From Alistipes sp. (GTDB lineage: Bacteria; Bacteroidota; Bacteroidia; Bacteroidales; Rikenellaceae): DNA of 42,803 bases. Below are positions 7,665 through 16,971 of the stretch, piece after piece. Below the pieces are notes generated by a model. It saw only the letters and a list, made by a program, of their open reading frames with translations, ran no database searches and was not told the origin of the DNA. Within the stretch, counting starts at the first letter, position 1; every line of letters starts with the position of its first letter. The translations under genes and the position numbers were made by a program. The stretch spans positions 1 to 42,803 of the forward strand of contig JAFOCZ010000027.1 of NCBI GenBank assembly GCA_017380955.1, in the 5' to 3' direction.

Positions 7665-7888
7665 AGTATATAGTTTTTATTTGGTTGTCTGCCTATAATG
7701 TCACAACGCTAAAAAGGTAACCGACTAATTACAATTATTTTAGTTTGTGATTGCAAAATTAGATGTGTATTCATCAATAATATAAAATTATAATATATTA
7801 CACTAATTTTGTTTTATAGTTATATTATTACTACTAAACTGCGTGTAACTCATTGTAACGACTATATGCGAAACAACGCACAGGGTAA
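7665..7888. other. Gene-free AT-rich stretch
   Basis: No convincing gene. It is very AT-rich, contains the likely promoter of the minus-strand gene at 7664 and separates it from the candidate small RNA. Confidence 0.5.
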
Positions 7889-8018
7889 AACAAAAAAAGT
7901 CGGCACTGAGACCGACTTTCTCTCTCCACAAAAGGAGACACCCAATAAAAACTAAAAAGATTCCTAATTTACACCTTCAGCACTCCATCGTATAGCAATA
8001 AACAAGTGCCGAAGTTTT
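7889..8018 (-). ncRNA. Candidate small RNA
   Basis: On the minus strand a near-consensus promoter (TTG at 8055-8053, 20-base spacer, CATCTTTG at 8032-8025) is followed about 100 bases later by a small hairpin TCTCC/GGAGA (7938-7923) and then an intrinsic terminator AAAGTCGG/CCGACTTT (7919-7896) with a T-run of seven. The ATG in between opens only a three-codon frame. The predicted transcript is about 130 nt. It is not similar to a family I can name. The ends are inferred, not measured. Confidence 0.45.
7892..7919 (-). terminator. Intrinsic terminator of the candidate small RNA
   Basis: An 8-bp stem, AAAGTCGG with CCGACTTT around an 8-base loop, is followed on the minus strand by TTTTTTTG. 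No protein-coding gene on that strand lies directly upstream. Confidence 0.65.
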
Positions 8019-8105
8019 ACACTGCAAAGATGGCGCATTTTTAGAAATCCCACAATCGCTCATTATGGGGAATTTACAGGGTGGAATATCCCATATATTA
8101 GGGAT

Positions 8106-8137
8106 TTGTGCGTTATGGAAATTATGCGTATCTTTGC
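8106..8137 (+). promoter_or_regulatory. Promoter of the hemerythrin/LuxR operon
   Basis: TTTG (8106-8109), a 20-base spacer and TATCTTTG (8130-8137) match the Bacteroidota consensus exactly. The start is about 8144, giving a leader of about 44 bases. An inverted repeat ATCCC-N9-GGGAT (8088-8106) abuts the -33 box and may be an operator. Confidence 0.75.
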
Positions 8138-8187
8138 ATTATATTAATATAACCAACATAAAACAACATACAACCTATTGATAACCA

Positions 8188-8898
8188 ATGAATAAAAAGA
8201 CAAATACAGCATATCTATCGCAGTTTTCGCCCGATATGAAGATATTCGAGTTGGTGGAGATATCGCCATCTCTGCTATCTATATTCTCGCGCCTAAACAT
8301 CAGACTGCCATTTGGCGATATCTCGGTTGCGGAGATGTGTGAGCGTGAGGGGCACTCTGTGGAGTTGTTCCTGATGCTCGCATCTATGCATACCGACACC
8401 TCATTCCGACCACAAAAGGAGCACCTCAGGGCCGAGATGCTGACAGAGGTTATAGAGTATCTGCGTGCCTCGCACCGCTACTATGCCGAGCATATGCTAC
8501 CCCACACCTCGGCGCATCTCGAGAAGATTCTGCAACATTGCGGTAACCTCTTCAAGAGCGCCCTACGACGCTTCTACGACGAGTACACCGACTACATTGT
8601 GACCCACTTCGAGGAGGAGGAGCGCAACATATTCTCCATCATCGACAACTGCACAACAGAGAACTATTCGGAGCAGGTATGCACACTCTTTGATATGCCT
8701 CACGCCGACATCGACGACCGCTCGAACGACATAGCATCACTCATCTTCAAGAATCTCCCCGAGGAGGCTCCTACGACGTTGCGTTGCACGATGCTCGAGC
8801 ATATATACGCACTTCGTGACGACCTACGTCGCCACAGCAACGTAGAGATGTATCTGCTACGACCACTTATTGAAACCTACCTAAACTCAAAGAGATGA
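8188..8898 (+). CDS. Hemerythrin-domain protein, RIC/ScdA-like, without the N-terminal cysteine pair
   Basis: A 236-residue cytoplasmic protein. Residues about 18-64 (IFELVEISPSLLSIFSRLNI, SVAEMCEREGHSVELFLML) follow the N-terminal domain of RIC/YtfE/ScdA proteins, which repair iron-sulfur centres after nitrosative or oxidative stress. The family's DFCCGG-type motif is replaced here by RLPFGD (39-44). The rest is a hemerythrin-like four-helix bundle with likely di-iron ligands among H96, H102, H107/H110, H140 and E144 (THFEEEERNIF), plus a later histidine in RRHSNVEMY. Its stop overlaps the next gene's start by four bases (ATGA), so both are co-translated. RIC-like activity is inference, since the cysteines are missing. 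Confidence 0.75.
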   Translation: MNKKTNTAYLSQFSPDMKIFELVEISPSLLSIFSRLNIRLPFGDISVAEMCEREGHSVELFLMLASMHTDTSFRPQKEHLRAEMLTEVIEYLRASHRYYAEHMLPHTSAHLEKILQHCGNLFKSALRRFYDEYTDYIVTHFEEEERNIFSIIDNCTTENYSEQVCTLFDMPHADIDDRSNDIASLIFKNLPEEAPTTLRCTMLEHIYALRDDLRRHSNVEMYLLRPLIETYLNSKR

Positions 8899-9464
8899 AA
8901 CGATATAGGGTAGCAATAGTAGAGGCAGCAACAGTCGTTGCCGAGGGCATAGCGGCGATACTCTCACGCTCGGCAAAGTGTGAGGTTGTGGGCTGCTACC
9001 GTCGCATTGCCGACATCGAGAGCCTAATCTCGGCAGACCGCCTCGACATTGTTGTTGCATCGGTGGCACAGTACCACGAGATAGAGGCAGCATCGCTGGG
9101 TAACATCCCTGTGGTGGGCATCCAGAGCACCCTCTGCGACGAGGATATAGTGCGTCGCTTCAACGCCACGATAACCATCTTCACCACGCCCGAGGATGTG
9201 GAGCGTATAGTGACAGAGGCTGCCGAGCAACCTGCCGAGCATAACATCTCCGAGAGCCACGAACTCTCTGACCGTGAGCGTGATGTGCTGATTCTCGTGG
9301 CACGAGGTTTCACAAACAAGGAGATAGCCTCGGAGTTGAACATCTCGCCACACACCGTAATCTCGCACCGCAAGAACATCGTACACAAGACCGGCATACG
9401 ATCGGTAGCAGGTCTTACGGTATATGCTGTGCTTAATAAACTCATAGACAGCGAACAACTATAG
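8895..9464 (+). CDS. LuxR-type transcriptional regulator with degenerate receiver-like domain
   Basis: A 189-residue DNA-binding protein. The C-terminal 60 residues are a typical LuxR/NarL helix-turn-helix (LSDRERDVLILVARGFTNKE, then IASELNISPHTVISHRKNI). The N-terminal 115 residues have receiver-like secondary structure (RVAIVEAATVVAEGIAAILS at the start), but the expected phospho-acceptor Asp after DIVVA is Ser, and the usual acidic pair is a single Glu. Control by phosphorylation is therefore unlikely. It overlaps the hemerythrin gene by four bases, so it probably works with it, perhaps as its regulator. Confidence 0.82.
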   Translation: MKRYRVAIVEAATVVAEGIAAILSRSAKCEVVGCYRRIADIESLISADRLDIVVASVAQYHEIEAASLGNIPVVGIQSTLCDEDIVRRFNATITIFTTPEDVERIVTEAAEQPAEHNISESHELSDRERDVLILVARGFTNKEIASELNISPHTVISHRKNIVHKTGIRSVAGLTVYAVLNKLIDSEQL

Positions 9465-9495
9465 GAAGATTCTATAACATTACAACCCAATAAAG

Positions 9496-10230
9496 ATGAT
9501 TAAGACAGAACTTTGTGCCTACTCTGTAGAGGCGTGCCAGATTGCTGCACGTTTAGGCGTAAATCGCGTGGAGTTATGCGCCTCACCTGCCGAGGGTGGC
9601 GTGACACCATCACTGGCATCCATAGAGCGTGTTGCCCAGATTCCAAACCTCGACCTCAGTGTTATGATACGCCCTCGTGGTGGAGACTTTCTCTATTCCG
9701 ACGATGAGTTCCAGACTATGCTCCTCGACATTGAGTATGCTCGTAAGGCGGGCGCTACAGGCGTGGTGTTCGGCATCCTTACCGCCGATGGTAAGGTAGA
9801 TGTGGAGCGCACACGACAGTTGGTAGAGGCCGCAGGAGATATGGAGACTACGTTCCACCGCGCTGTGGATATGGCCGAGGATTATACCCAGGCTGTTGAG
9901 GATATTATCGCTGCGGGCTGCAAGCGTATCCTTACCTCGGGCAGTTACGACAAGGCTATCGACGGCATCGAGAATATCGCTAAGGCTGTGGAGGTTAGCC
10001 GTGGTCGCATAGAGATTATGGCCGGCAGCGGCGTTGTGGCTAAGAATGCCCAGCAGTTGGCCGCTACGGGTGTCGACGCCCTGCACTTCAGCGCTAAGTG
10101 TATGGTCAGCGGAGGTATGCTCTACCGCAACCCTCGCATCTCGATGGGTGGCTCGGATGCTGTGGATGAGTTTGCTCTGCGCACCGTGGATGAGAATGAG
10201 GTAAAGGAGATACTTAAACTTATAAAATAA
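9496..10230 (+). CDS. cutC: CutC family protein
   Basis: A 244-residue TIM-barrel protein of the CutC family, historically tied to copper homeostasis. Family marks: ELCAYSVEACQIAARLGVNRVELC at the start (two short blocks here), EGGVTPS (about 34-40), VMIRPRGGDFLYS (56-68), TTFHRAVDM (118-126), ILTSG (145-149) and IMAGSGV (174-180). Length is normal. The biochemical role of CutC is still uncertain. It lies 31 bases after the LuxR gene and its TAA overlaps the ATG of the next gene by one base, so it is translationally coupled to it. Confidence 0.92.
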   Translation: MIKTELCAYSVEACQIAARLGVNRVELCASPAEGGVTPSLASIERVAQIPNLDLSVMIRPRGGDFLYSDDEFQTMLLDIEYARKAGATGVVFGILTADGKVDVERTRQLVEAAGDMETTFHRAVDMAEDYTQAVEDIIAAGCKRILTSGSYDKAIDGIENIAKAVEVSRGRIEIMAGSGVVAKNAQQLAATGVDALHFSAKCMVSGGMLYRNPRISMGGSDAVDEFALRTVDENEVKEILKLIK

Positions 10231-11462
10231 TGAATCTAAGACTTGTACTTTGTGGATTGGCAGCAATAGCACTGGGCATTGCGCTAATCGTATGGCCTTC
10301 AAAGGGCTACAACCCTGCTGACGACAGCGCACTCCAGGATGTCGTTGCAGCATCATCACGCGCCGCAGAACTCGAGGCTCTTATGGCTGAGACTCCAGTG
10401 GAGCAGCAGCAGGAGATGGCATTCTTGTTGAAGAATATGCCCGATTTCGACCGCGAGGCTATGGATTTGAGCCTCCTGAAGGAGAATGTGGAGTATGCAC
10501 ATATGGTACGCGAGAAGTATCAGTGGGCTAAGCAGTTACCCGAGGATGTATACCTCTACGACGTGCTCCCATACCACGTTGTCGACGAGGTGCGTGACTC
10601 GTGGCGTAAGGAACTCTATGAGTTGTTCGCGCCAGCCGTAGACACCTGCAGCACTATGTACGATGCGTTGTGTGCCGTGAATGCAAACATCCCACGCCTC
10701 ACAGGTGTTGACTACAACACCAAGCGCGAGAAGACCAACCAGAGCCCTCGTGAGTCTATGCGTCAGGGTATGGCATCGTGCACAGGTCTTGCGATTTTGC
10801 TCGTTGACGCCTACCGCGCTGTGGGTATCCCAGCACGCTTTGCCGGCACAGCATCGTGGCACGACAACCGCGGTAACCACAGTTGGACCGAGGTGTGGCT
10901 CGACGGCGAGTGGCGCGTAACGGAGTATTACTTCCCTTCGAAACTCGACCACCTATGGTTTATGCCCGACGCATCGAAGGCTAAGGAGGATGACCGCACA
11001 TATGCTATCTATGCCACACGTTTTGGCAAGGCCGACGATTGGTTCCCTATGGTTTGGGCTGATGGCGATGTAGAGGGTCGTTCGGTTGAGGAGTTACCAC
11101 AGATTGTGGGCGCTGTGAACGTTACCAAGCACTACCAGGATTTGGCATACGAGCAGTATACTCGCCATTTGGAGGCTGGTACTCACACCTTTATCAAGAT
11201 TGCTGGATATAAGAAGGCAGGTAAGAAGGAGCACTCTGAGGACCGCGTGGCTATGGGTGTTGATGTCTTCTGTGGCACGGAGCAGATGGGTGGTGGTCTC
11301 ACCGCCGGTCCATTGCGCGATATGAACGATATGTTCTCTGTTCTCGTTGAGAAGAATCGCTCATACGAACTCCGCTACTACGATGCTGCTGGCGAGTTGC
11401 AACGCATCGCTGTAGACCTCGGCGAGGAGCCTGTAACGGTAGATATCTACCTCGAGAAGTAA
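10230..11462 (+). CDS. Transglutaminase-like domain protein, membrane-anchored or exported
   Basis: A 410-residue protein with an N-terminal hydrophobic segment (residues 4-23, LRLVLCGLAAIALGIALIVW) that acts as a signal or anchor, so the rest is probably periplasmic. The papain-like transglutaminase core is at about 175-245: catalytic Cys184 in GMASCTGLAILLVDAYRAVG, His217 in GNHSWTEVWLDGEW, and an acidic third residue nearby (E232 or D240, assignment uncertain). The C-terminal 150 residues form a beta-rich region. Such proteins often act as peptidases or amidases. It follows cutC with a one-base overlap and ends at a terminator. Confidence 0.8.
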   Translation: MNLRLVLCGLAAIALGIALIVWPSKGYNPADDSALQDVVAASSRAAELEALMAETPVEQQQEMAFLLKNMPDFDREAMDLSLLKENVEYAHMVREKYQWAKQLPEDVYLYDVLPYHVVDEVRDSWRKELYELFAPAVDTCSTMYDALCAVNANIPRLTGVDYNTKREKTNQSPRESMRQGMASCTGLAILLVDAYRAVGIPARFAGTASWHDNRGNHSWTEVWLDGEWRVTEYYFPSKLDHLWFMPDASKAKEDDRTYAIYATRFGKADDWFPMVWADGDVEGRSVEELPQIVGAVNVTKHYQDLAYEQYTRHLEAGTHTFIKIAGYKKAGKKEHSEDRVAMGVDVFCGTEQMGGGLTAGPLRDMNDMFSVLVEKNRSYELRYYDAAGELQRIAVDLGEEPVTVDIYLEK

Positions 11463-11481
11463 ACCTCCCACAACAAACACA

Positions 11482-11509
11482 AAGGGTGTGTCGCGTGACA
11501 CACCCTTTA
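11482..11509. terminator. Bidirectional terminator between the TG gene and the pilus operon
   Basis: AAAGGGTGTGTC (11482-11493) and GACACACCCTTT (11498-11509) form a 12-bp stem with loop GCGT. It lies between convergent genes and probably ends both transcripts. Confidence 0.75.
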
Positions 11510-11528
11510 TTGTTATATTGTCTTTATG

Positions 11529-14500
11529 CTATTTCGTTAGCACAATAGTCTCGCCATTCTGGCTCATATTGTACAACTCCGCAAGACTTGCGATAGTCGT
11601 GCTGTATGTTGTCTTGGTGTCGCCAGCCTGGTGGAGGTAACTGAGTTGCAACTCATCCTCTGTCCAACTGAACTCATACTCGGCACGTAGATTCAACGTA
11701 AAGCGACCATCCTCGTCGATATTCATAGAGCCGATACGCACACCCGACTTCTTAACCGCGAAACTCACGAAGTTATCCTTAGGAATATCGCGCTGCTGAG
11801 CACCATCGTCATACTTGATGTTACCCTCGATGCGAGTGTTAGAGACCTTGAAGCGCTTCTCGAAGAACTCAACAACCTCCATCTCCGAGGTTATGACGAT
11901 ATCTCCAGCGGTGGTAATACCCTTAGTTACAAAAGGCAATGTCTTACGCTCACCCGTCTGTGACGCAGTCGTTGCTGAGTCCACAAACTTAACACTCTCA
12001 CCATTACCCACCTTACGCTCCTCGTCGCGTGACGCATCTACGGTGTAGACAAAGCGACCAGGGATTGTGGCGTGAGGCTTTAATTTAGCAGCCATATCTG
12101 CTGTGAGGCGGCTATGGTCGATATCGAGCATTGGGGCATCGATATATATGTCAAATTCCGTTCCAAAAGGATCTGCAGAGCGACCGTCAGCGCCTACGAA
12201 ACTTGTAACCTCAAGGTTGATATCTACCTTCTGGTTTGGCACATACGACCACTCGAGATGATCGACTGGGTCGGGATTCTGCAATGTCTCGGCAGTGGTA
12301 TTCCACGTACCCACAGGCTCGCCACCATCTATAGCCACCTGCGCTGCGAAGCGGAATGGGCGATATGTTGCCAACTCGAAGATAAACGAGCGATAGGTAT
12401 TACCCTCGTAGTATACATTACTCTGTCCAGGAAGCGCCGAGTAACTATGAGGTTGGTTGGATGCGATACGAATCACATCGCTGCTCTTTGCGCTGTTGGT
12501 CTTGAGGAATATAGAGTATTTACCCTTATCCTCGCCACTCTTCTCCACGTTGTTAGGCTTGAACATCAACATACGACCATTCGTGCTCTGCTGCCAATAA
12601 CTATCGTCGATGGTGTAGAAGCGGCAATCCCACTCCCAATTATCAGGCAGACCAAACATCTCGCGATCCGACTGCGAGACGAGCGAATCGAGGGTGCGAC
12701 CATAGATGAAGAACTCATCCTTAGCACCGGCATTGATACGCTCTGGCGCTGCTCCCGAGAGGTCGTTGAGTACAACATCTATCTGCACAGGGGCATTTAC
12801 CTTACGAGGTACAAGACGGTAGTAGATAGGCTCATCCGTAACTCCCGACTCACGCTTCTCGTTGAGATCCCCAACCGAGATGGCGTGCTGGTGTGCCACA
12901 TACTGGAAACTCTTGGTTACGGTCTCGAAGAACTCCGCCTCGAGCATAACGCTATCCGACTCACCATCCTCGTGCGTAAGCACATTGTGGAAGTAGATAC
13001 GCTGTGTTCCAGGCTCGGTAACGGTATAGATATATTTGTAGCCGATGCCATTATCCACGCCATACCACTGCTCCTCGCCAACCTTAACAACCGGCAGTGC
13101 ACGACCTGTGGTCTCGGTGCGTGCGTCAAGGCTATTCACCGACACATAGACATTGAATGGGAAGAATGGGAAGTTATCAGGCACTGTGAACTTCAACGTT
13201 GCCAACTCACCAACATCGCTACCATAAATCTGTGTAGCAGCCCACACCGGCGTAAACTTCTGGGTCTTGATAAGCGTAACCTTGATATTACGATGCAGAC
13301 GACCCTTCTTCACCACGATAGTACCCTCGAGAATCGGCGAGTCACCCATCTCCAAGAGTTGCAGCATAATAGTACCGCTACCTATGTTGCCCGAAGGTGT
13401 GAAGGTGTGGTTGAAGGTGTGCGCCGCAACGGTGTTACCCTCCATCCACTTAACCTCGGCGATATCCTCCGCGGTTACATTTCGTGCGCTGTTGGTGATG
13501 GTATAGTTCAACTGCAACACCGAGCCAGCCTTATCCTCACCCATAACAACACTTGTCTGCTCCACCGCGAGGGTTACATCACCAAACGACACCTCATCTA
13601 CCCAATCTGCTACGGTTGCCCATACGTTGTTTGTAGCAGGCGACGACAACGCATCCTCAAAGGTCTTGTTGCCATAGGTCAACTTACCGATGATGTTTAG
13701 TTTGTAGTGGTGGTTACGACGAATCATAAGTTGCTCACCACTCTCGTCGATAATCATCACACGATAATACAACTCCTCGCTGCCACCCACAGGCTTACCA
13801 CGCAAGATTACACTAATAGGGTCGTTCAACGTATTCTCGTGCTCGAAGACATACTCCTCCGAGCGGCTATATACGTCCATAACCTCGGTAAGTTTCTCTC
13901 GATTCGACGGCATTGTCACAAAGTCATCACCAGGCCATACAAAGTCCGAAGCCGCGGCGTTGTTGACAATAGGGAAGCGACGCTCGGGGTGGTAAGGTGC
14001 TGTAGTGCCAAAGGCATTACCATTCACAACCACAAAGCCTGTGATGTCGACAAAGCCATTAGTCGCAGCATTCTCGATGCTAATCTTCGCCTGGTTGCGG
14101 ATGAGTTTTATACCCTCACCGTTGTTCGCCGTGGCGAGTTGCTGCTGGTGACCAGCGCTATTGTCAAAGACAAAGCGTGACCAATAGATAATCATACCCG
14201 AAGCACCAACCATATCATCCTGAATCTCATCCTCGGTGCGGTTTAGGAACATATCGGCATCGAGCAAGTTAGGATTCTGGTTTGCAACAAAGTGTATGAT
14301 GCGTGTATCCTCGGGGATTATAGCCTTGTATGTTCCCGAGAGCGATGGGGTCTCCATAGCACGGTCGAGGGTTGCTGGAACGTGGGTGATATACAACCCA
14401 AAGTCGTTGAAGCAGAAGAGAATCATATTCTGCACATCGAAGCCATCAGGGTCTACAGAGCGCACTGCAACCTCGGTCATAACAGGGGCGTTTGCACCAA

Positions 14501-14627
14501 ACTCCACCTCTACCCAACCCTCGGGTATTGCATTAGGCTCATCAACAACCACATCCATATCCTGATGACACGCAACAGAGAACATCACCGCTATGGTTGC
14601 AACTATATATGAAATTCTGTTAATCAT
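11529..14627 (-). CDS. Large DUF4906-type fimbrial (tip-like) lipoprotein
   Basis: A 1032-residue surface protein and the last gene of the pilus operon. The signal ends in a lipobox-like FSVAC (Cys19). The N-terminal 330 residues follow the FimA/Mfa fold seen in DUF4906 proteins (WVEVEFGANAPV, then a helix-containing LFCFNDFGLYI, then RIIHFVANQNPNLL and MIIYWSRFVF). The rest is a long run of beta-rich, immunoglobulin-like modules. Arg57 in AVRSVDP may be the pilin-type Arg cleavage site. It is probably a tip or stalk-end subunit by size and place (inference); no von Willebrand domain is seen. It starts 47 bases after the preceding gene's stop. Confidence 0.72.
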   Translation of the reverse strand: MINRISYIVATIAVMFSVACHQDMDVVVDEPNAIPEGWVEVEFGANAPVMTEVAVRSVDPDGFDVQNMILFCFNDFGLYITHVPATLDRAMETPSLSGTYKAIIPEDTRIIHFVANQNPNLLDADMFLNRTEDEIQDDMVGASGMIIYWSRFVFDNSAGHQQQLATANNGEGIKLIRNQAKISIENAATNGFVDITGFVVVNGNAFGTTAPYHPERRFPIVNNAAASDFVWPGDDFVTMPSNREKLTEVMDVYSRSEEYVFEHENTLNDPISVILRGKPVGGSEELYYRVMIIDESGEQLMIRRNHHYKLNIIGKLTYGNKTFEDALSSPATNNVWATVADWVDEVSFGDVTLAVEQTSVVMGEDKAGSVLQLNYTITNSARNVTAEDIAEVKWMEGNTVAAHTFNHTFTPSGNIGSGTIMLQLLEMGDSPILEGTIVVKKGRLHRNIKVTLIKTQKFTPVWAATQIYGSDVGELATLKFTVPDNFPFFPFNVYVSVNSLDARTETTGRALPVVKVGEEQWYGVDNGIGYKYIYTVTEPGTQRIYFHNVLTHEDGESDSVMLEAEFFETVTKSFQYVAHQHAISVGDLNEKRESGVTDEPIYYRLVPRKVNAPVQIDVVLNDLSGAAPERINAGAKDEFFIYGRTLDSLVSQSDREMFGLPDNWEWDCRFYTIDDSYWQQSTNGRMLMFKPNNVEKSGEDKGKYSIFLKTNSAKSSDVIRIASNQPHSYSALPGQSNVYYEGNTYRSFIFELATYRPFRFAAQVAIDGGEPVGTWNTTAETLQNPDPVDHLEWSYVPNQKVDINLEVTSFVGADGRSADPFGTEFDIYIDAPMLDIDHSRLTADMAAKLKPHATIPGRFVYTVDASRDEERKVGNGESVKFVDSATTASQTGERKTLPFVTKGITTAGDIVITSEMEVVEFFEKRFKVSNTRIEGNIKYDDGAQQRDIPKDNFVSFAVKKSGVRIGSMNIDEDGRFTLNLRAEYEFSWTEDELQLSYLHQAGDTKTTYSTTIASLAELYNMSQNGETIVLTK

Positions 14628-14674
14628 AATCTCTCAAAAGATTAGTAGTTATACGTTAAACTCTCTTCTCGCTA

Positions 14675-16954
14675 TTAATAAGCATCGCGGATGCATCGTA
14701 TCGCCCACGATGACGCTTGTGCCTGGTTTTCAGTGTGACCACTATCGTTCTTACTATTGTACACACGACCAGATGCCGATAGATAGTAGTCTGCATTGAG
14801 CAGATAGTCGATAGCATCGGCACTCTCATTTGACGTACCCTGCAAGTCTATGATAATCTGCAACTCGCTGGCTGTTGGCAATCGCCAATCGTCATATACC
14901 GTACCATCGTTTGCAACCTCTACATAGTTTGCACAATGGTCTCGAGCCAATGATATGCGCTTGGTATCGCTATTAGCACTACGATAATTAGAAGAACTCA
15001 CAAAACCCAAACGAGAAGCAATCATAAAGGATGGCGACACGAGGTTTGCATTATCTGCACCAGGGTCAGTAAACTCAAACGACACATTAGGGTCTGTCGT
15101 AAGACGTGGCACACCAAGATTGTAATCGCCTGAGGTGGCGGTGATACGCACGTGATACATTCGTGCGTTACCAGGGTCCTGTGCATTAGAGTAATTCAAC
15201 GAGTAGTTGCTGCTGCCAAATCCCGAACGTGACCACTTATAATAATCGATGTTGGATCTACCTTGTCGCGACTGTGAGTCTGTTGCAGGATAGGTCTCAC
15301 GAACTACCTTTGACTCCCAAAATGCCGATGATGAATTATAAGAGTATGACCACAACCCCGTTGCCTCATTCCACGAATTCAATGAGATGCTTGTGATGCG
15401 AGAGCCCTCGTTGTAGATTGTTGTAGGGGCGTTATCTCCACTCTTGAAGTCATCACGGTATGAGTAGTGACCCAGGATGTTTACGATATATACCAGCGGA
15501 TACTGCTCCACAACAACTATCTCCTGCTGACCTGTCTCGTTGACAACCCTCAGCGTAAAGTAGCGAATGGTGTTGTTCGTAGGTACGTCGCTCATAACGG
15601 TGATATTACCAGCGATAGAGCCATCAGGCGTTGTACCTGCGATGTTGTAACTACCTGCCGAGATGGTACGCTGAACGCCAAACTTATCGATATAGTAGCA
15701 ATTCTCAACGGTGATTGTCACAGGCGACGATGATGAGAAGAGCAACGACTTGCTGTCGATAGCAGTGTTATACATCTTCAACTCATCGAGGTTTACCTTG
15801 AGGTACTCAGGGCCCTGCTCGCCACCGATATCCACACGGCGTTCTGTCCACTGATATACCGAATACTTCAAATCCTGAATCTGCACAGGTTCTGAGAAAT
15901 CCTCAGCACCCGGAGCGTGAACGTTGGCAGTAACCTCGTAGTAGTGGTTACGCTCGAACTTAAACTCCTGGGTAAGAGGCACCTGATAGTAGTTATTAGG
16001 GTGCTCCACCGACACACGCGCGCCCTCCTTTACTGTTGAGTAGTATGCTGGCACATCCACCAAGAGGTTTGTAGCGTGAGAGAAACTATCCGACGTATCC
16101 CACATATGGCTATATACATAGAGCGTAATCTCCACACCTGTGATATTACCCTCTGCATCACGCATCCACTTGTAATACTCGCTCATAGCCTCGTGTGTAG
16201 TCTCGAGGTTATCCTGCTGGCGAAGCACGCCATCGTTCACAACACGCGTTGCATAAGGAAGATTACGAACATAGTAGCCAGGTGTTGCACCTACGATAGC
16301 ATCCGTAAACTCAATGGTCTCGGTTGCAAGAAGTCTTACCACAACCTTTGCTGCGGCACGGCGCAACTTAACGTTGAGCGTCACCACATCGGTAATCTTC
16401 TGCTCGGCGATGGTGATAGCCGCCGCTGTGGCTGGCTCCGAGGCGCTCTTATACGCCACGCCATCCATCAGGAAGTGCGACGAGGTATTCTGAAGCCCTG
16501 TAGCCGTAAGATGAAGGTTATAGTCGTGCTGAGAGAGGATGTGAAGGCTCGCCACGCTCTCCATCTCGGCGAATGTAGAGGCGTCGTAGGTAGAATTGGC
16601 AACAACATATACCCAATACTTTGCACCCACCACGATAGAGTCGATATCAACACCGAGGCGCACCTCACCCGAAGGGCCTGCAGCCGTAACACGCTCGTGG
16701 TAGAAGAGCGACATATCCTCCCTATCCTCGGCATCATTGAATATCATAACGTCGAGATGCTGGATGGCATACTCACGCTCGTTGTCGGCCATACCCTCGG
16801 CGCGTGTTGCAACGCCCAAAGCACCACCCGACAGATTGAGAACTATGCCACGCTCTGCGGGGATATTCACACCACCCTGCTCCACATCACCACTACAGGC
16901 CGTAGCAAAGGCTACAACCATCGCGGCAATCATATATTTCACATATCTTTTCAT
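14675..16954 (-). CDS. Fimbrial accessory subunit with C-terminal Fib_succ_major/DUF1566-like domain
   Basis: About 759 residues from the ATG at 16954 (an in-frame TTG at 16963 is less likely). Lipoprotein signal MKRYVKYMIAAMVVAFATAC with Cys20. A pilin-like N-terminal half follows (GIVLNLSGGALGVATRAEG with a probable cleavage Arg at about 51, then LDVMIFN). The last 110 residues carry DWRLPTASELQIIIDLQ, YYLSASGRVYN and WAIRCIRD, the pattern of Fib_succ_major/DUF1566 domains, which have a C-type-lectin-like look. This points to an adhesive tip (inference). It follows the 18552 gene by about 17 bases and is cotranscribed. Confidence 0.75.
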   Translation of the reverse strand: MKRYVKYMIAAMVVAFATACSGDVEQGGVNIPAERGIVLNLSGGALGVATRAEGMADNEREYAIQHLDVMIFNDAEDREDMSLFYHERVTAAGPSGEVRLGVDIDSIVVGAKYWVYVVANSTYDASTFAEMESVASLHILSQHDYNLHLTATGLQNTSSHFLMDGVAYKSASEPATAAAITIAEQKITDVVTLNVKLRRAAAKVVVRLLATETIEFTDAIVGATPGYYVRNLPYATRVVNDGVLRQQDNLETTHEAMSEYYKWMRDAEGNITGVEITLYVYSHMWDTSDSFSHATNLLVDVPAYYSTVKEGARVSVEHPNNYYQVPLTQEFKFERNHYYEVTANVHAPGAEDFSEPVQIQDLKYSVYQWTERRVDIGGEQGPEYLKVNLDELKMYNTAIDSKSLLFSSSSPVTITVENCYYIDKFGVQRTISAGSYNIAGTTPDGSIAGNITVMSDVPTNNTIRYFTLRVVNETGQQEIVVVEQYPLVYIVNILGHYSYRDDFKSGDNAPTTIYNEGSRITSISLNSWNEATGLWSYSYNSSSAFWESKVVRETYPATDSQSRQGRSNIDYYKWSRSGFGSSNYSLNYSNAQDPGNARMYHVRITATSGDYNLGVPRLTTDPNVSFEFTDPGADNANLVSPSFMIASRLGFVSSSNYRSANSDTKRISLARDHCANYVEVANDGTVYDDWRLPTASELQIIIDLQGTSNESADAIDYLLNADYYLSASGRVYNSKNDSGHTENQAQASSWAIRCIRDAY

Positions 16955-16971
16955 AAATCCCAATCTCTTAA

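Noticed and set aside
12114..13700. A long open frame on the plus strand opposite the large pilus protein gene
   Set aside because: It is a shadow produced by codon bias in the minus-strand gene; it has no recognisable domain, and the opposite gene has a signal, pilin fold and operon context.
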